DNA from: Epiperipatus broadwayi
Taxonomy: Eukaryota > Onychophora > Udeonychophora > Euonychophora > Peripatidae
DNA length: 64,000 nucleotides
Direction: 5' to 3'
Assembly: GCA_028023455.1 (NCBI GenBank)
Contig: JAQFVV010000056.1
Location: 5,911,717-5,975,716, forward strand
Shown: piece after piece, positions 35,860-48,334 of the stretch
How positions within the stretch are numbered: the stretch's first letter is position 1
Layout: every line of letters begins with the position of its first letter
Notes under the pieces: generated by a model
What the model was told of the DNA's origin: nothing
Seen by the model: the letters and a program-made list of their open reading frames with translations, nothing else
Database searches by the model: none
Program-made: the position numbers and the translations under genes

Positions 35860-36660
35860 AGTCTTTGTTTCTTGTATTTATAACTCTCATTTTGTTATAA
35901 GTGGCTTTTGAATTCATACAACATATTAAAGTTATTGTTTTTATCAATACATGAATTATTTGTTTAAATATAAATAATGTTCAACTTTTATTATAAGCTT
36001 CTATTGTTAAAAATAGTGTTGATTCATGAGGTACATTAAAGTTTATTTGTCTTATTCTTTGTCATTAATTTCATTCTATTACAAATGGTTTATCTAATAG
36101 GTACAGATTGTTATTTATAAGGTAATGATATTTAGTTTTAATTACTTTATCTTTAATCTGTTGCAAATAATGGTCATATTTTTAGGATAACTTGAAATAA
36201 TGATTTTACTTCTTTGCAATCCATTACAAATGTTCAAATCTATGAAGTTATAGCAAAGATCATTATCATTGTCTTTTTTCATTACTAATGGTGACCAAAC
36301 ACATGGTTTGATAAAAGGGTGAATTAAGTGTTAGATTGTTATTCATTGTTTGATATTCATTCCGGTTTTGTTTATTATTTTCATTATGTTACAAATGACA
36401 CTACAATTTATGGGTATTATGAAATTAGAATTGTTTTTTCTTGATTCATGTTTTATTCTAATATAAATGGTGATCAATCATTAGGTTATAACAAAGGTTA
36501 TACTATCCTCATTTCATTACATCACAAATGGCATTCAACTTTAGGACATATATTTTATTATGTTACAAATGCCATCCAAATCCATGGGGTTATTATGTAA
36601 GAGCTTAGCATTGCATTTTATTCTGATACAAAGGATGTCACAATTCAGGGACATTATTAA
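35860..36660 (+). repeat. Degenerate satellite array with recurring ACAAATGG motif
   Basis: A motif close to TTCAT-TATTACAAATGG-N-TCAA-TT-AGG recurs at irregular 40-95-bp steps near 36075, 36160, 36222, 36282, 36378, 36462, 36520, 36562 and 36622, with a possible earlier unit near 35890. Between motifs, GTTATTATGAAAG/TTATAGCAAAG-type segments also recur. The units are very diverged, so this is an ancient tandem repeat with no coding potential. Confidence 0.65.
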
Positions 36661-39600
36661 CTTATATGTTTTTAATTAGGAATCTGTCTTGGGTCAGAAG
36701 TTAATAAATTATATTTGTATTTTTATCCCTCTGCTGAGAAATTGTGTGATGCTTTTTTTACAGCTTTAAAATTCATGTATATATTTTAATTTCAAAAAAA
36801 TTCAAAAGATGGCAGGATAATTAAATAAGATGGTCTTCAAAGTTTCTTAAACTCCATGATGATGGGTTTTTATTATGTATTTGATGATCTCAAACTTTGT
36901 GAGATTTCCTCGAGAAAATATTGCAATGGTCTAAAAACCTGATTTTTTGAAAAGTTTAGGATTATTTTTGTATCATAATTGTATAATAATTATTAGAAAT
37001 CAAAAACATATATTATTACATATTTATTTTTTTACAGAAATGTTTTATTTTTAAATATAAAAGAATATATTCTTCTATGTAATGTTACCATAGATATTAA
37101 GATCATGGGAAATGCAATTGTCTAGATATTTCAGCACTACAACAATCTGTTATAGCATTTAGCGATATTGTAAAAATTATGAACAAATGTTAAATTTTTA
37201 AAGCATAAATTGATAGATTTACTAGATATTAAAAATAATTTGTTCAGATTTTTAAAACAAAGATCGAACAAAGATTTTCTTTATTTTGCAAATGAAATTT
37301 GTTCCATTTGAAATATGATGACATGACAGTGCTGTGTTTTGATTAAAATCTAATTTTTAAAATAATTCCAAAAATCAAATGTGATTTTTTAAAATTTATG
37401 TAATTTCTAAATAAAAATATCTATCAAATGAAGTCAAATTGATTACATTCTGATAAATAATAATGGTTTAATATTAAAGTGCAAGTTGAAAGCTTAAATC
37501 TAGTGAGAACAAAGAAATCTGACAAAATGTTAGTGAAATGCAAAAGAGTTAATCTTGTTGTAAAATGGAATTATCTTTTACCCAGTGAAGAATAGCAGAT
37601 ATAAAAATTTGCATTTTCATTAAATACCAGTAGTGACAAAAACATTTGTTTGTATACATAAAAAATTAAAGTATTTGATGAATAAAGAATATTAAGTCGT
37701 GTGCAAAATTATTTAGTACATTACAGTGTAAATACAATACTCTGTTTTAGACTATAGCTGCATCAGTATAAAAGTCAATATTATGTGTATTGCCCATTCA
37801 GAGTAATATTCTTTATGTTGAGTGTAATGGTACTCTGAAGTTTAAGTCCATGGATCATGACTAATTCTGACACTTTCCATCTTAAAACTTATAAACTCAA
37901 GAGAGCAACAAAATAGTTGATGTTTTTAAAAAAATATTATTCACTTTAAAAAATCTGATTTATAATACAGTGAGTAAGCTTTAAAGCTTATGGAATAAGC
38001 AATCACATAAATTGATTAATAAATTAGTTGTTTTATATTAGTCATATAGTAAACTATTTATTATATTTCATTATCTTTAAAATAACAGAAATTTGGATTG
38101 AAAACCTATAAGTTTCTTTATCAAAGCATGGCCTTCATTTTCATGCTCAAGCATCATGCAATTAACTATATTTTAAAATTTATATAGTGAACATTATAGG
38201 AAGAATTTACTGGAATAGCTTTTTTCAGATTCTATACAAGTTTTAAGATTTTTTTTTTTTCCAGATAAGTAGCTTCTAGTCGGTTTGACAAGTAAACCAA
38301 TAGATATCTATATCTTTTTAGCTAGAAAATAAAATTGGGGATTTTGGGAAATCTAGTGAACAATGTTCTCTTCTACAGTTTTGTCCTCCAGAGATGAAAT
38401 GGAACAGCCTTTATTTTGCAATGGGCTATGCAAAGATTGCTTTACAAAAATGTATTAAATCTTGTAGATTATAAAAATTGAAGTAAACGTAGAATACTAT
38501 CAGTACAAATAATCAATCATATAAGAAATCTGTTGTAACAATATGTATATATATATTTAAATATATATATATATAAAGGGTCCATTTAGTCAGTAAATGA
38601 ATATACTGAATACCCTAAACTATTCTTTTATAATTTTCATGAAATTATCAACAGCTCATTAAATTTTTTTTTTCTAATGAGAATAGCAATTATTTTTCTA
38701 TTTTATTTTTTATTTTTTTAAAAAAAAAATGTTATAAAAATTTTCAGGAAGTGTGGCAAATAATTTTGAAATAACCTAAAGCAAAATGTTTCAGAAGCAA
38801 TTTGTTTCAAACGGATAACTTAATTTGCATATTATTCATTTAGCATTCTACTGATTGATTCATTTTACACATCATGATCAGATTCATTAAATTATGACAA
38901 AATTTAAAATTATAATTTCATATGAAATGAAAAGGAAATAAGAAAAAGTTATATACATAAACATACAAGCCCTAAAAAACAAAAAAATCGTAATAAAAAA
39001 TGTTTACAAATTCTTATACATGAATGAAAATTAAAAAAAAGAGAGTATGTGCGTAAGTTCTATTTGTAATCATATCAGTGAAGAGTGAACAGAACAAATG
39101 ACTCAATAGCAAAAGTTTAAATATGAAATGAAAAAAAAAACTATGCTGCTATAAATGGTAATACAAACTAGAAAGATTAATTATTAAAAATATATGTATA
39201 AAGTTGTAAATCACAGCAATGAAATAATCCTATGAATGATTAATTGTCAACATCTATTATTAGAAAAGAATAAGTATTAGAATATCCTTAAGGATCACTT
39301 TTCTTATAAGAAAAACAATACTAATGCTTAGCATCACATAAAAAAGAATTCCATTATTTCATAAAATATAAAGATATCATATTTAAAGAATGATATTGAC
39401 CTAGTCTGCATCAACTCAGATTTGTCACAAGAGTGCAGAATTATTGAAAGATAGTAAAAGGAGTAAAATAAATTTATATGTTTTAATGATTAAAAAAAAA
39501 AAAACTGTCACATTATGTATTCCCAGGAAGATAAGTGTTGACAATCCAATCTTAAAAGATAATAAACTGAACATTGCAGGAGTGAAATAACAAGAATCCC

Positions 39601-40090
39601 ATATAATATAAAGCATCTGACTGAATCAATATTAAACTGAAGATATTTCAAAAGGAATACAATTATAAAATAAAGCAACTATATAAATGAAAAAATAAAA
39701 TCTCAGTTAAAGAAAGTAAGTCAAAAGAATCCATTAAAAGAATGGGAACTTCCTTCTTTCTCTCCCACACATTCACAAAACTCTATGCAATAATTTTTAT
39801 CACTAATAATACTGATAAAAACTTAGAAAAATGTAATATTGCTATTAAAGATTTGAAAAAGATAACAGCTTCAAAATGTGACAATCACAATTAAAACTAA
39901 TTAATCTAAATAGGATAATGGGAAATATCATATTATTAAAATTAACATTAGGTAATCTAAGTACAATAAAATGAATGGTAATTATTTATAAAAATACTAA
40001 TAATTCCAATGCAAGATTAATAAAGAAGAATATTCAAAGAACACATCTTAAAATTTGTAACTGCCTCAAATACAAAGTAAGTAAATAATA
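36661..40090. other. AT-rich non-coding stretch
   Basis: No gene is supported. Includes the second copy of the dispersed repeat also present at 5548-5660, and a TA-rich palindromic tract near 38543-38576. Confidence 0.6.
37448..37558 (+). repeat. Dispersed repeat fragment, copy 2
   Basis: Collinear with 5548-5660: AATAATGGTTTAATATTAAA, then AAGTTGAAAGCTT, then TGCAAAAG-GTTAATCT with diverged spacers. Confidence 0.45.
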
Positions 40091-40431
40091 GCTGTATTTT
40101 TATATTGGACTATTTCCATCATCTAATATGTGTGTTGAAAGTCTTTAGAAAAGTTTAATTTTAGCTAAATATTCCAAATGCATTCAACTGTTAGTAATAT
40201 CACAGCAAACAGGTTAGTATATGCACCAACTGTTAGTAATATCACAACAAACAGGTTAGTATATGCACTAACTGTTAGTAATATCACAGCAAACAGGTTA
40301 GTATATGCACAATGTTTCAAGAGGTATTTTTCTTCCCTCTTCTTCAAGTGTTGCTGGCCTGACCAGTGACAGTACTAGCATGGGATTCGAACCTGGGTCC
40401 TTAGATTCTTGATAATTGAATTTTAAGGTAA
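40091..40431 (-). mobile_element. tRNA-derived SINE, left arm of palindrome
   Basis: Minus-strand copy of the SINE at 40432-40773. The B box (GGTTCGAATCCC on the minus strand) lies near 40382-40393. The body contains three perfect-length 42-bp tandem units (40185-40310). The distal end reads CTAAAGAC-TTCAAC-CACATATTAGATGATGGAAATAG on the minus strand, the same as the other arm. Confidence 0.85.
40185..40310. repeat. Three 42-bp tandem units inside the SINE
   Basis: Units 40185-40226, 40227-40268 and 40269-40310 each run from an AACTGTTAGTAATATCACA start to a GTTAGTATATGCAC end. Because 42 is a multiple of 3, all frames through the array stay open and give repeated 14-residue blocks, which explains the short ORFs here on both strands. 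Confidence 0.92.
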
Positions 40432-40773
40432 TGCTCAGTTGGTTAGAGCGTTACCTTAAAATTCAATTATCAAAAATCTAAGGACCCAGGTTCGAATCCC
40501 ATGCTAGTATTGTCACTGGTCAAGCCAGCAACACTTGAAGAAGAGGGGAGAAAAATACCTCTCGAAATATTGTGCATATACTAATTTGTTTGCTGTGATA
40601 TACTAACATTTGTTTGCTGTGATATTACTAACAGTTGGTGCATATACTAACCTGTTTGCTGTGAAATTATTAACAGTTGAATGCATTTGGAATATTTAAC
40701 TAAAATTAAACTTTTCTAAAGACATTCAACACACATATTAGATGATGGAAATAGTCCACTATAAAAATACAGC
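40432..40773 (+). mobile_element. tRNA-derived SINE, right arm of palindrome
   Basis: The head carries an A-box-like TGGTTAGAGCG (40439-40449) and a B box GGTTCGAATCCC (near 40489-40500), the internal RNA polymerase III promoter of a tRNA-derived SINE. The body matches the diverged copy at 18567-18806. It has partial units of the 42-bp repeat, with one truncated. With the left arm it forms an almost complete palindrome of 683 bp, with only about 19 bp unpaired at the centre. Confidence 0.88.
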
Positions 40774-41483
40774 TAGAACATCATCATCACAAACCTTCAG
40801 AAAAACACTAAGTAAATATTAGTTTGTCAACCATACAACAACTATTCTAAAAGCAAATGAGAATCAATTGGAAAAAAAAAACAAGAAATGCAAATGAGAT
40901 CTTACAAATACTTCAAACAGCACATAAATCTAACTTTGATAAATTCAAACATATAATAATTAATTTGAGTGATAACATTCTAAAAAATTACAATTTAAAA
41001 ACATTACTATCTAGAATGTTTATCAAATATAACAATTTCTAGAGAAAAGCATGAAAGTAATCTTTTCTATCTTCATTTAATTGTATGACAAAGAGCTGAA
41101 TAAGAAGACTAATTTATTACAGTTAGTCCCTAAATTTAATCAATACCATAATAAACACAATTACTTTTCAATTTGGCTTAATAACAGTTATCATATTTAC
41201 AATACTAACATCATTAGTATGCATGAAGAAATGATGACGAATATACTCTTCAAATTCCATCATATATATTGAAAATTCATGTTCATGCTAAAGACAAGCA
41301 CACCTATTGATGAATTATCATTGTCATAAAAGATAGAAATCTCAGCATTAGATGTAATTTTATAAAACATATTGCTTTTAATTGCAATGTAAATATTCCT
41401 GATTAAGGTAAAAATAATATTATTACACCAAAACAACAAACAACTTTCTGGATAAATTACCAATGCCTTGAATCAGATAAATG
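40774..41483. other. AT-rich non-coding stretch
   Basis: No gene is supported. Several 60-odd-codon frames occur on both strands but are Asn/Lys/Ile-rich and overlap each other. Confidence 0.6.
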
Positions 41484-41491
41484 ATCTAAAC

Positions 41492-43472
41492 CATAGGTTC
41501 CCAAACTTCTTCAGGTTACCACCCCCTTTGCAAAACATAAATTTTGTAACCCCTGCCCCCTAAGTATAAGTTTTCTGTGTTCAATCTGTTTGATATTTTT
41601 GACATAAATAACAACTAATGATACTGTGCTGGATGATGCTTATTATCCTGTAATTCATACGATGCACACGAGATATAACATGATGTCAATGTCACACATC
41701 AGAATAAGGCATTAACATAAACTCAATATCAATAACAAGAAAAAAAATTTAAAGTTATTAAATTTAAGTTTAAATTAGTGAAATCAAATAAAAATCGATT
41801 ATATTCCCTGATTTCTCCCTATCCAAAACTCTAATACACTGCTAATTGGTACCACAAAGTTTTAGGCAATATATCTTTGAAAGGCTGAACCTAAACCTCA
41901 CCCTTATGTGCCACTTTCGAGAAGAAAAAAACACTTTCGAAAAGGAAATACCACTGCCAACAAAACAAAACAAAACAAACAAAAAAAAACACAAATCAGT
42001 TATGTCAATAAATTTTCAATAATCACATACAGAGATTACAAAAAAAAATAATAACAATTTCACACAAAGTAAGTTTCCTTTTTCTCAAATAGAACAGTGC
42101 GCTAAAAACAAACAACATCAAACAAATATATACATATATATCTATGCCTCGGCATGCACACAAACATTCCAGAAATTAATTTGGTAGAACTGTTTTAAAG
42201 TAGGAAAATCAAATAATAATTTATAGAGAAACAAAAAAAAAAAATACAAATAATAAAAAAAAAAAACCCATCCGGCTTCATTCTGGTTACTTTCCATTAA
42301 CCGTCTCTGGACTGAGTAATTCTTAAGTGCACTATAAACCATGGCAACAAGGCAGTGAAGGCTTCCCTTTTTCACAGCAAAATGTAGGCATTAAAGTATT
42401 CATCATCATTAGATGACAGCAGTGTAGGAGTCTGGCTGGTGTACTAACATTGGGAGTTTACTTCATTAGCATTTTAATGATAACATTTAGGCATTTTTAT
42501 ATTTCTCAGCTTTCTCTAGAAATCTTTATAATAACAACAGCAGCCACCCAAGAGTCGATCATGCAATTCTGAACAGATTATAATTTGAAGCTAGGCTCAG
42601 CTCTGCCTTCTTTTTTTTTTTCATATGTCATAGCATCTGCCGGGACGCGAACCCACACCCGTCTGCAACCAACTACTTGCTTGCATGGCGGCTGCGATAC
42701 CTCTCGGCTAACAACGCAAGACAGCCTTCTTTCATAAAGTTCTCCACTGCTTTACAACTAGAATATTTCTTAGTTCAGTAAACCCTTAACTGCCCAGCAA
42801 ACAAAACATAGCAAGGAAAACAATAAATTCAGAAAAGACCCCCCATCACCTACTGAAAACCTTTTATAGCACACCTATAGCAATAGAAATTGAGTACCCC
42901 TCTTTTATTATTACAGCCATTATCTCCAATTTCTTGGATAATTGATCATAACACAATTGATATAGCTTTTTACACCTTTTTATCTTTCATTTTCCACTCA
43001 GACTGTTTTAATTCCTCAAGGAATTCCATTTTACATATGGATTCTAATTTTAATACAATGGAAATAGCTTTTTCCATCTTTACAAAAGATTCAAAACAAA
43101 AAAAAAATACATCTGAGATATGACACATTTTAAGAATGCATTTGATGACCACTTCTATCTATTAGTAAAATTTAAAATCAGCCATATAATAATAACCTGC
43201 ATTCCTTTTAACTTGTTAATAGAAAAAAAAAATGTGCAAAAAATTTACAATTACTCTGAGTATCCCCCTTTTATATATATTCTTGCATATAAATAATTTA
43301 TAAAATAACCATACAATTGGAAAAATAACGTAAAACTTAGTGGTTTGGGAGAGTTAAAGCCAACAATCGAAGTGTCCGGAGAAAAAGCCAGACCACCTGA
43401 ACACTTCCCAAATGCTTCTGAACTCACTATTAACTCGTTAGAAGTCTTCACCGTCCACTTTGGGAAACATTG
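41492..43472. mobile_element. Non-autonomous hAT-type DNA transposon
   Basis: The left end reads CATAGGTTCCCAAACTT and the right end, reverse complemented, CAATGTTTCCCAAAGTGG, imperfect terminal inverted repeats of the CA...TG hAT style. An identical 8-bp target-site duplication ATCTAAAC flanks the element (41484-41491 and 43473-43480); 8 bp is the hAT hallmark. The 1981-bp interior has no transposase motif and is mostly AT-rich, so this is an internally decayed or non-autonomous derivative. A tRNA-derived retroposon is nested inside at 42605-42732, so the hAT insertion is older than that one. Confidence 0.85.
42605..42732 (-). mobile_element. tRNA-derived SINE / tRNA retropseudogene with 9-bp TSD
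   Basis: On the minus strand: an A-box-like TAGCCGAGAGGTA (plus 42698-42710), a B box GGGTTCGCGTCCC (plus 42642-42654), then about 20 bp and an A tail (plus-strand T run up to 42620). The 9-bp sequence GCCTTCTTT occurs at 42605-42613 and 42724-42732 as a target-site duplication. The acceptor stem does not pair well, so it is not a working tRNA gene. It is an LINE-mobilised retroposon with no visible non-tRNA body. Confidence 0.85.
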
Positions 43473-43480
43473 ATCTAAAC

Positions 43481-44993
43481 CAATATGTAGAAAAATCTGT
43501 TCCAAATAAATCAGTTATGCGCCTGTTACTATCAACATATGGTATATTTTTTCACAGTTCTATGTCTTTTCCTTGGAATGTAAAAGACATTAATTAAATT
43601 CTACTCAATTAATTTTAGTGTTCATAATCTAGTCAAATACAGCTTTAAAGCTGTGATTTTCCAATTCTTTTGATGAGCAAGAATAAAAGCATTTATCAAT
43701 TGAGTAAGACTTAATCTAAGAGTGGTAATAATGAATTTTTAGATAAAGTTGTACAAAAACATGTAATAAACCACACAAAAGTTTATTTTATAACCAACAG
43801 CAAAAAATAAATAAATCCAAATATAGCAATAATGATAAAGACTGTCAACATTTAACATTAAATGGACTTAATAAAGATTCTGCTTTCAAAATAATTCTCA
43901 TAATAAATTTTCATTCTCACTAAAACAAAAAATTAACATAAATACCCCAATTCTAATTAAAAATAAATTTATGCCATGAAAGTTAATTACACATGCTATC
44001 TCATCCAATTTAAAATTAGTGCAATAATACTTAGCTTCAATCTTGTATTTTTACTTATTGTTATAATTATTAGATATTGTCAAGTTGACATTGACTTTTA
44101 GTAATCATTTAAATAGTATTTCTTTAAAATAATCTGCCATCTGTTTTACTTTTCAGAATTCTCAATTCAAATGAATGAAATAAGATAATTTCAATATAAT
44201 CACCTGTGTTTCACAAAAGTATGAGTCTAATGTGATCAAATGTTTGCCAACTATGGTATTTTCAAAAGTTTTTGCTAGCTCATAGTTTAAAAGTATCCAC
44301 ACTTTTACTATACTTCAATATTCAATTTCATGTGCACAGAGTCTCAAAATATAACAACTCTGCTTCAACTAAAAATATTTTCTACGCTTTTCATTCCAAT
44401 TACATGATTATCTTTTAAAATGCAAGCTTCATATACTAATCCATATCTTATCATCCACATTACTTTAATTTAAAAATATTCATAGCATCTTGCCCTTTAA
44501 CATTAAATGACTCCCTTCTTTCTAAATCTTATCTTAATCCTTAGCTTCTAAGTGCTTACCCAACTCAGTTCTTCTTTCTCTTTAGTTTCCTAGGCTAAAA
44601 CCTCAATCATTTGTCATATACCAATTTCAACACATTAACATTTTTGATCTCTTTCATCATCCTTCATATCTTCATCTTCAATTTTTTTCTCTTCCCATTT
44701 TCTAATTGTTCATATTATTGTTACATTTCAAACAAAACATTCAAGCATATTTCTTAGATTTAACTTCAAAGAATCACACAACAATCTCTAAATTCATTAA
44801 AAGTAGGTTTAGCCTAATGTAATCCTAATTTAATTACTTTATCAATCTGCCACCATCAGTTTTCCAACTTTCTACATAATTAAAAACTCTAATCTGTTAC
44901 ATAACTTGCTATCTAATTTAATCTTTATTTTCTTTTTATATATTTTTATTGTTTTAGTTTTATTTGTATTTATTTTCATCTTAAACTTTTAAC
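43481..44993. other. AT-rich non-coding stretch
   Basis: No gene is supported and no repeat termini were recognised. Confidence 0.6.
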
Positions 44994-45010
44994 AACTTTG
45001 TCCAGTAAAG

Positions 45011-45048
<38 letters not shown>

Positions 45049-45068
45049 TTTACTGGACAAAGTTAGGT

Positions 45069-45107
<39 letters not shown>

Positions 45108-45115
45108 CCTAAGTT
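44994..45115. repeat. Two adjacent TA-cored hairpins
   Basis: First hairpin: perfect 19-bp arms AACTTTGTCCAGTAAAGTA (44994-45012) and complement (45046-45064) around a (TA)n loop. Second: arms AGTTAGGTTA (from 45061) and TAACCTAAG (to about 45114) around another (TA)n loop. The AAGTTAGG sequence is shared at the junction, so both compete for pairing. Confidence 0.9.
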
Positions 45116-48100
45116 TTTCTCTCCATCAAATTACAATAAAGCTGCAATGTGCATTGTATTAATATATGTTGTCAAACAAAAAATAAATAAATAAATAATG
45201 AAAATATTAAAATTATTGAATTTAATAAATATGATGATGTGGCAGCCATCTCAAAAAAATATTTAATCAAGTTTATTAATGTTTCCTTGTCTTATGTTGA
45301 AAACATTTTTTTCTTTATAATTCTTTCCAAATTAGATGTGCTATAGTATTTCACATAATAAGTGTAAAGTTAAATGTTTTATAAAATTTAAGAAAATTCA
45401 TAAAATATCTTTATAAGTAATAAATTGAAAGTTATTATTTTGCCATTGGCTAAAAAAAGGAATTATACAATATTTTTATATTGCATAAGAAAGCTTAAAG
45501 AATTTAACTAAAAATCTGAAATAAGTAATGGCAATTAGAGGTAACTATATAGATTCTGAAGTCAATATGGACTTAAAAAACAATTAGAAATATTGCAGTC
45601 TGCTAATAATGAGACTGCTATTATGTTTCAACAAGAAAAAAGTTATTGAAAAAAAAATTGTCCAGAACATGTTTAATTGCATTAAAAGTATGACATTTTG
45701 CTATTTATTTATCTTACAGTAAATTATTAATTATTTTTTAAGTAAATATGAATGATTGAATACATACACAGTATGTGCTCTCTAAATTTATTAATAATAA
45801 TTACATTACTATTTTAACTTTTGTTTATACTATAATCTTAATTCATATGTACTATATATACAAAAAAACGGCTGTTATACATATATATATATATTATAAC
45901 GGTCATATTTGTACATTCATGCAACAAGATCCAGTTCTGGCAAATTATACTAAAGCTGATCCAGATGACGTATTGAGACCTTGAATCTGACCACACTTCA
46001 ACTTGTTTACCAGTACTCCATGATTTAATACCATATGGATGACATATATGAGGTTACACTTGGTCTCAATTTAATTCATGAGCCAGATGAGAAAAGGGTG
46101 AAACATGAGATTCGATGGAATAATTAATAATTAAATAATAATATTAAATACACTTCAACACTTATGGCTCAAGTTGGGTTGATTTGGAGTGGATTACGAG
46201 ATATACACTAAATAGTATTAAATTTTAAATATTTTCAATAACTAAAAATAAACAAATTGATTAACATAATAATAAACAGATGTGCATTGATTGTGGGATT
46301 TTATGCACAAAGGCATTACAACAATAATGAGATAATTAAAATAGAGGGATCTCACCTTATTAAAAATGCACTTTATACACATAATTATTTGCAATCAAGA
46401 TTCATGCTTATATATACATGATATGCCAACTATCCCCAGAGTTTCCTAGCTATAAGCTAAACATTACCGAGATGACACAATATAAAACATTAGTTGCTAA
46501 TTCTATAATATTATCATTGAGTAATGAATATGCTTGATACAGACTTTCCTTGGTAAACCAGATTCCAGGTTCGGACCAAAGCCAAAGTTATCTAATAGAG
46601 TGGAATGAACTGGTTACTGTAGTGGGGCTTCTGATACTATGGCAATAAATACTAAATTAAGGGTTGTGGTATGAATGTACCTAGTACTTGGTTCTCTTGT
46701 ACTATATGACTTGCTAGCATAACAAAGAACATTTAGTTTGGTGTGTTGGAGCAGCTGAAATATGGCTCTGGATCCTCATGTTCTAGTTCTGGGAGTCTAG
46801 AATTTCCGAACTAATAATGGGGTGATCTGAACCCATTTAAAGAAAGTATAGCAAGGTGTAATACACAACAGTGTTTAGTAAAACCACATTCATAACACTT
46901 ATAGAATAATACAAATATTAAAGACAAATTTAAATGCGCTAAATTCTATAGTTTCACTCAGCCAAAATTACCTTGGCCCAGTTCTCAAATTAGTATATCT
47001 TAATCATGGTAAGAGGGGTTCATTAGCAGCAATCTAATTTTAATAAATGAAATCTTTATATATTCCTTTATAATTAACTAGGGCAGAAAAAGCATATTTC
47101 GGGCCTTTATTACTAATGACAAATATGCTTGTGATGTCATCTTTGGCCATTATTTAACTAATACATAATATTAATTGTAAACCTCTCTAACAAGCTAATA
47201 CATAGTAGCTTAAGTAAAACATATATGGATATAACGAGTGCATAGTGGTCTGTTGTTATAAGTCAGAATAGATTCCAACGCGATGATTTATGTTTGCTAA
47301 AAAAGCAATGAAACAATTTACTGGAGAGCTTTTAATTGTCTCTTCCCAAAGATTTATATTAATTCTCCCTGCTTTGAAATAATAGCATATCACATAAATT
47401 TAAAATAAAATCAAATAATTAATAAAACTTAGGCATGACTGCAGATTATAGAAAATATAAAATTAATAAAGATTTAATTATTATGATTAAGAAACTTATT
47501 TTTGAAGTTACATAACTAGGCAAGGTTTTACAGTTACTATTATAGATTTATTTTAATAAGGATTTACTTATTTTCAAATTATGATTTATGATTATATGAA
47601 CGTTCATAGCTAGATAATTTTAAATATTAAAGTTTTAATAGATTCATCACTCTGTGGTGAAGATATTACCAATTTCTTCTGAAGTCTGAGCTATACAGCA
47701 TTTGCAGTGGGCACTGTCACTTCTTTGAATAGGATATCCTCCTTCAATGTCTTCTTTGGAAGTTGGTGATAATGGTCTCCATTCCTGCAGTGATAATGAT
47801 GATATGCAGCTGGCAGGAATGGTGGAAAGGCACCATTCTTATGTAGGAAGATGGCAAAGTTAGGGTCTTCCTAATCACTCATGTTAAATTTTCAATGGGC
47901 GTACTCCATGTGGCAACTGCATAGATTATTATACAAGAGAGGTATCAAGTGCTGAACATTGGGAGTTTTTATATTACATTTATGATCCCATCCGATAAAA
48001 TCTATTAACTAGTTTACAACTTTTAATTTTAATCTTTAAATTTAACATCTCTTTATTAACTTTTAAATTTAACATTCTCATCTTGTTAAAGACAAAAGTG

Positions 48101-48266
48101 AATCTATAGCAAATAAAAATAGTGCTGCACGGTTGCATTTGCTTTGTCGAAGATATACTTTAAAATTTGTTATTTCTAAGATTTATATTTGCCCTCCACA
48201 CAAATCTAAAATAGGTGCATGTGGTGTGATCTTTTACTAAGAATTATTTAATATTTCTTCATAAAC
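45116..48266. other. Non-coding stretch with two GC-richer patches
   Basis: No gene is supported. Patches at about 46545-46860 and 47690-47960 have more G+C and a less simple sequence than their surroundings and may be remnants of old coding or LTR sequence, but I could not find a consistent frame or known motif in either. Confidence 0.5.
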
Positions 48267-48334
48267 ATTTTGCTATATATATATATATATTAGTCATAAA
48301 TGATTTTGCTATATATATATATATATTAGTCACC
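48267..48334 (+). repeat. 36-bp tandem duplication with (TA)n core
   Basis: Two direct units, each ATTTTGC, a (TA)n tract of the same length, then TTAGTCA. Confidence 0.9.

Noticed and set aside
40185-40310. CRISPR-like array
   Set aside because: The three 42-bp units are contiguous with no unique spacers and sit inside a SINE in a eukaryotic sequence.
40165-40369. Overlapping 60-codon ORFs on both strands with repeated residue blocks
   Set aside because: They come from the 42-bp tandem repeat inside the SINE, whose period is a multiple of three.
42642-42710. Functional tRNA gene
   Set aside because: A and B boxes are present but the acceptor stem does not pair, an A tail follows, and a 9-bp target-site duplication brackets it. 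It is a retroposon.
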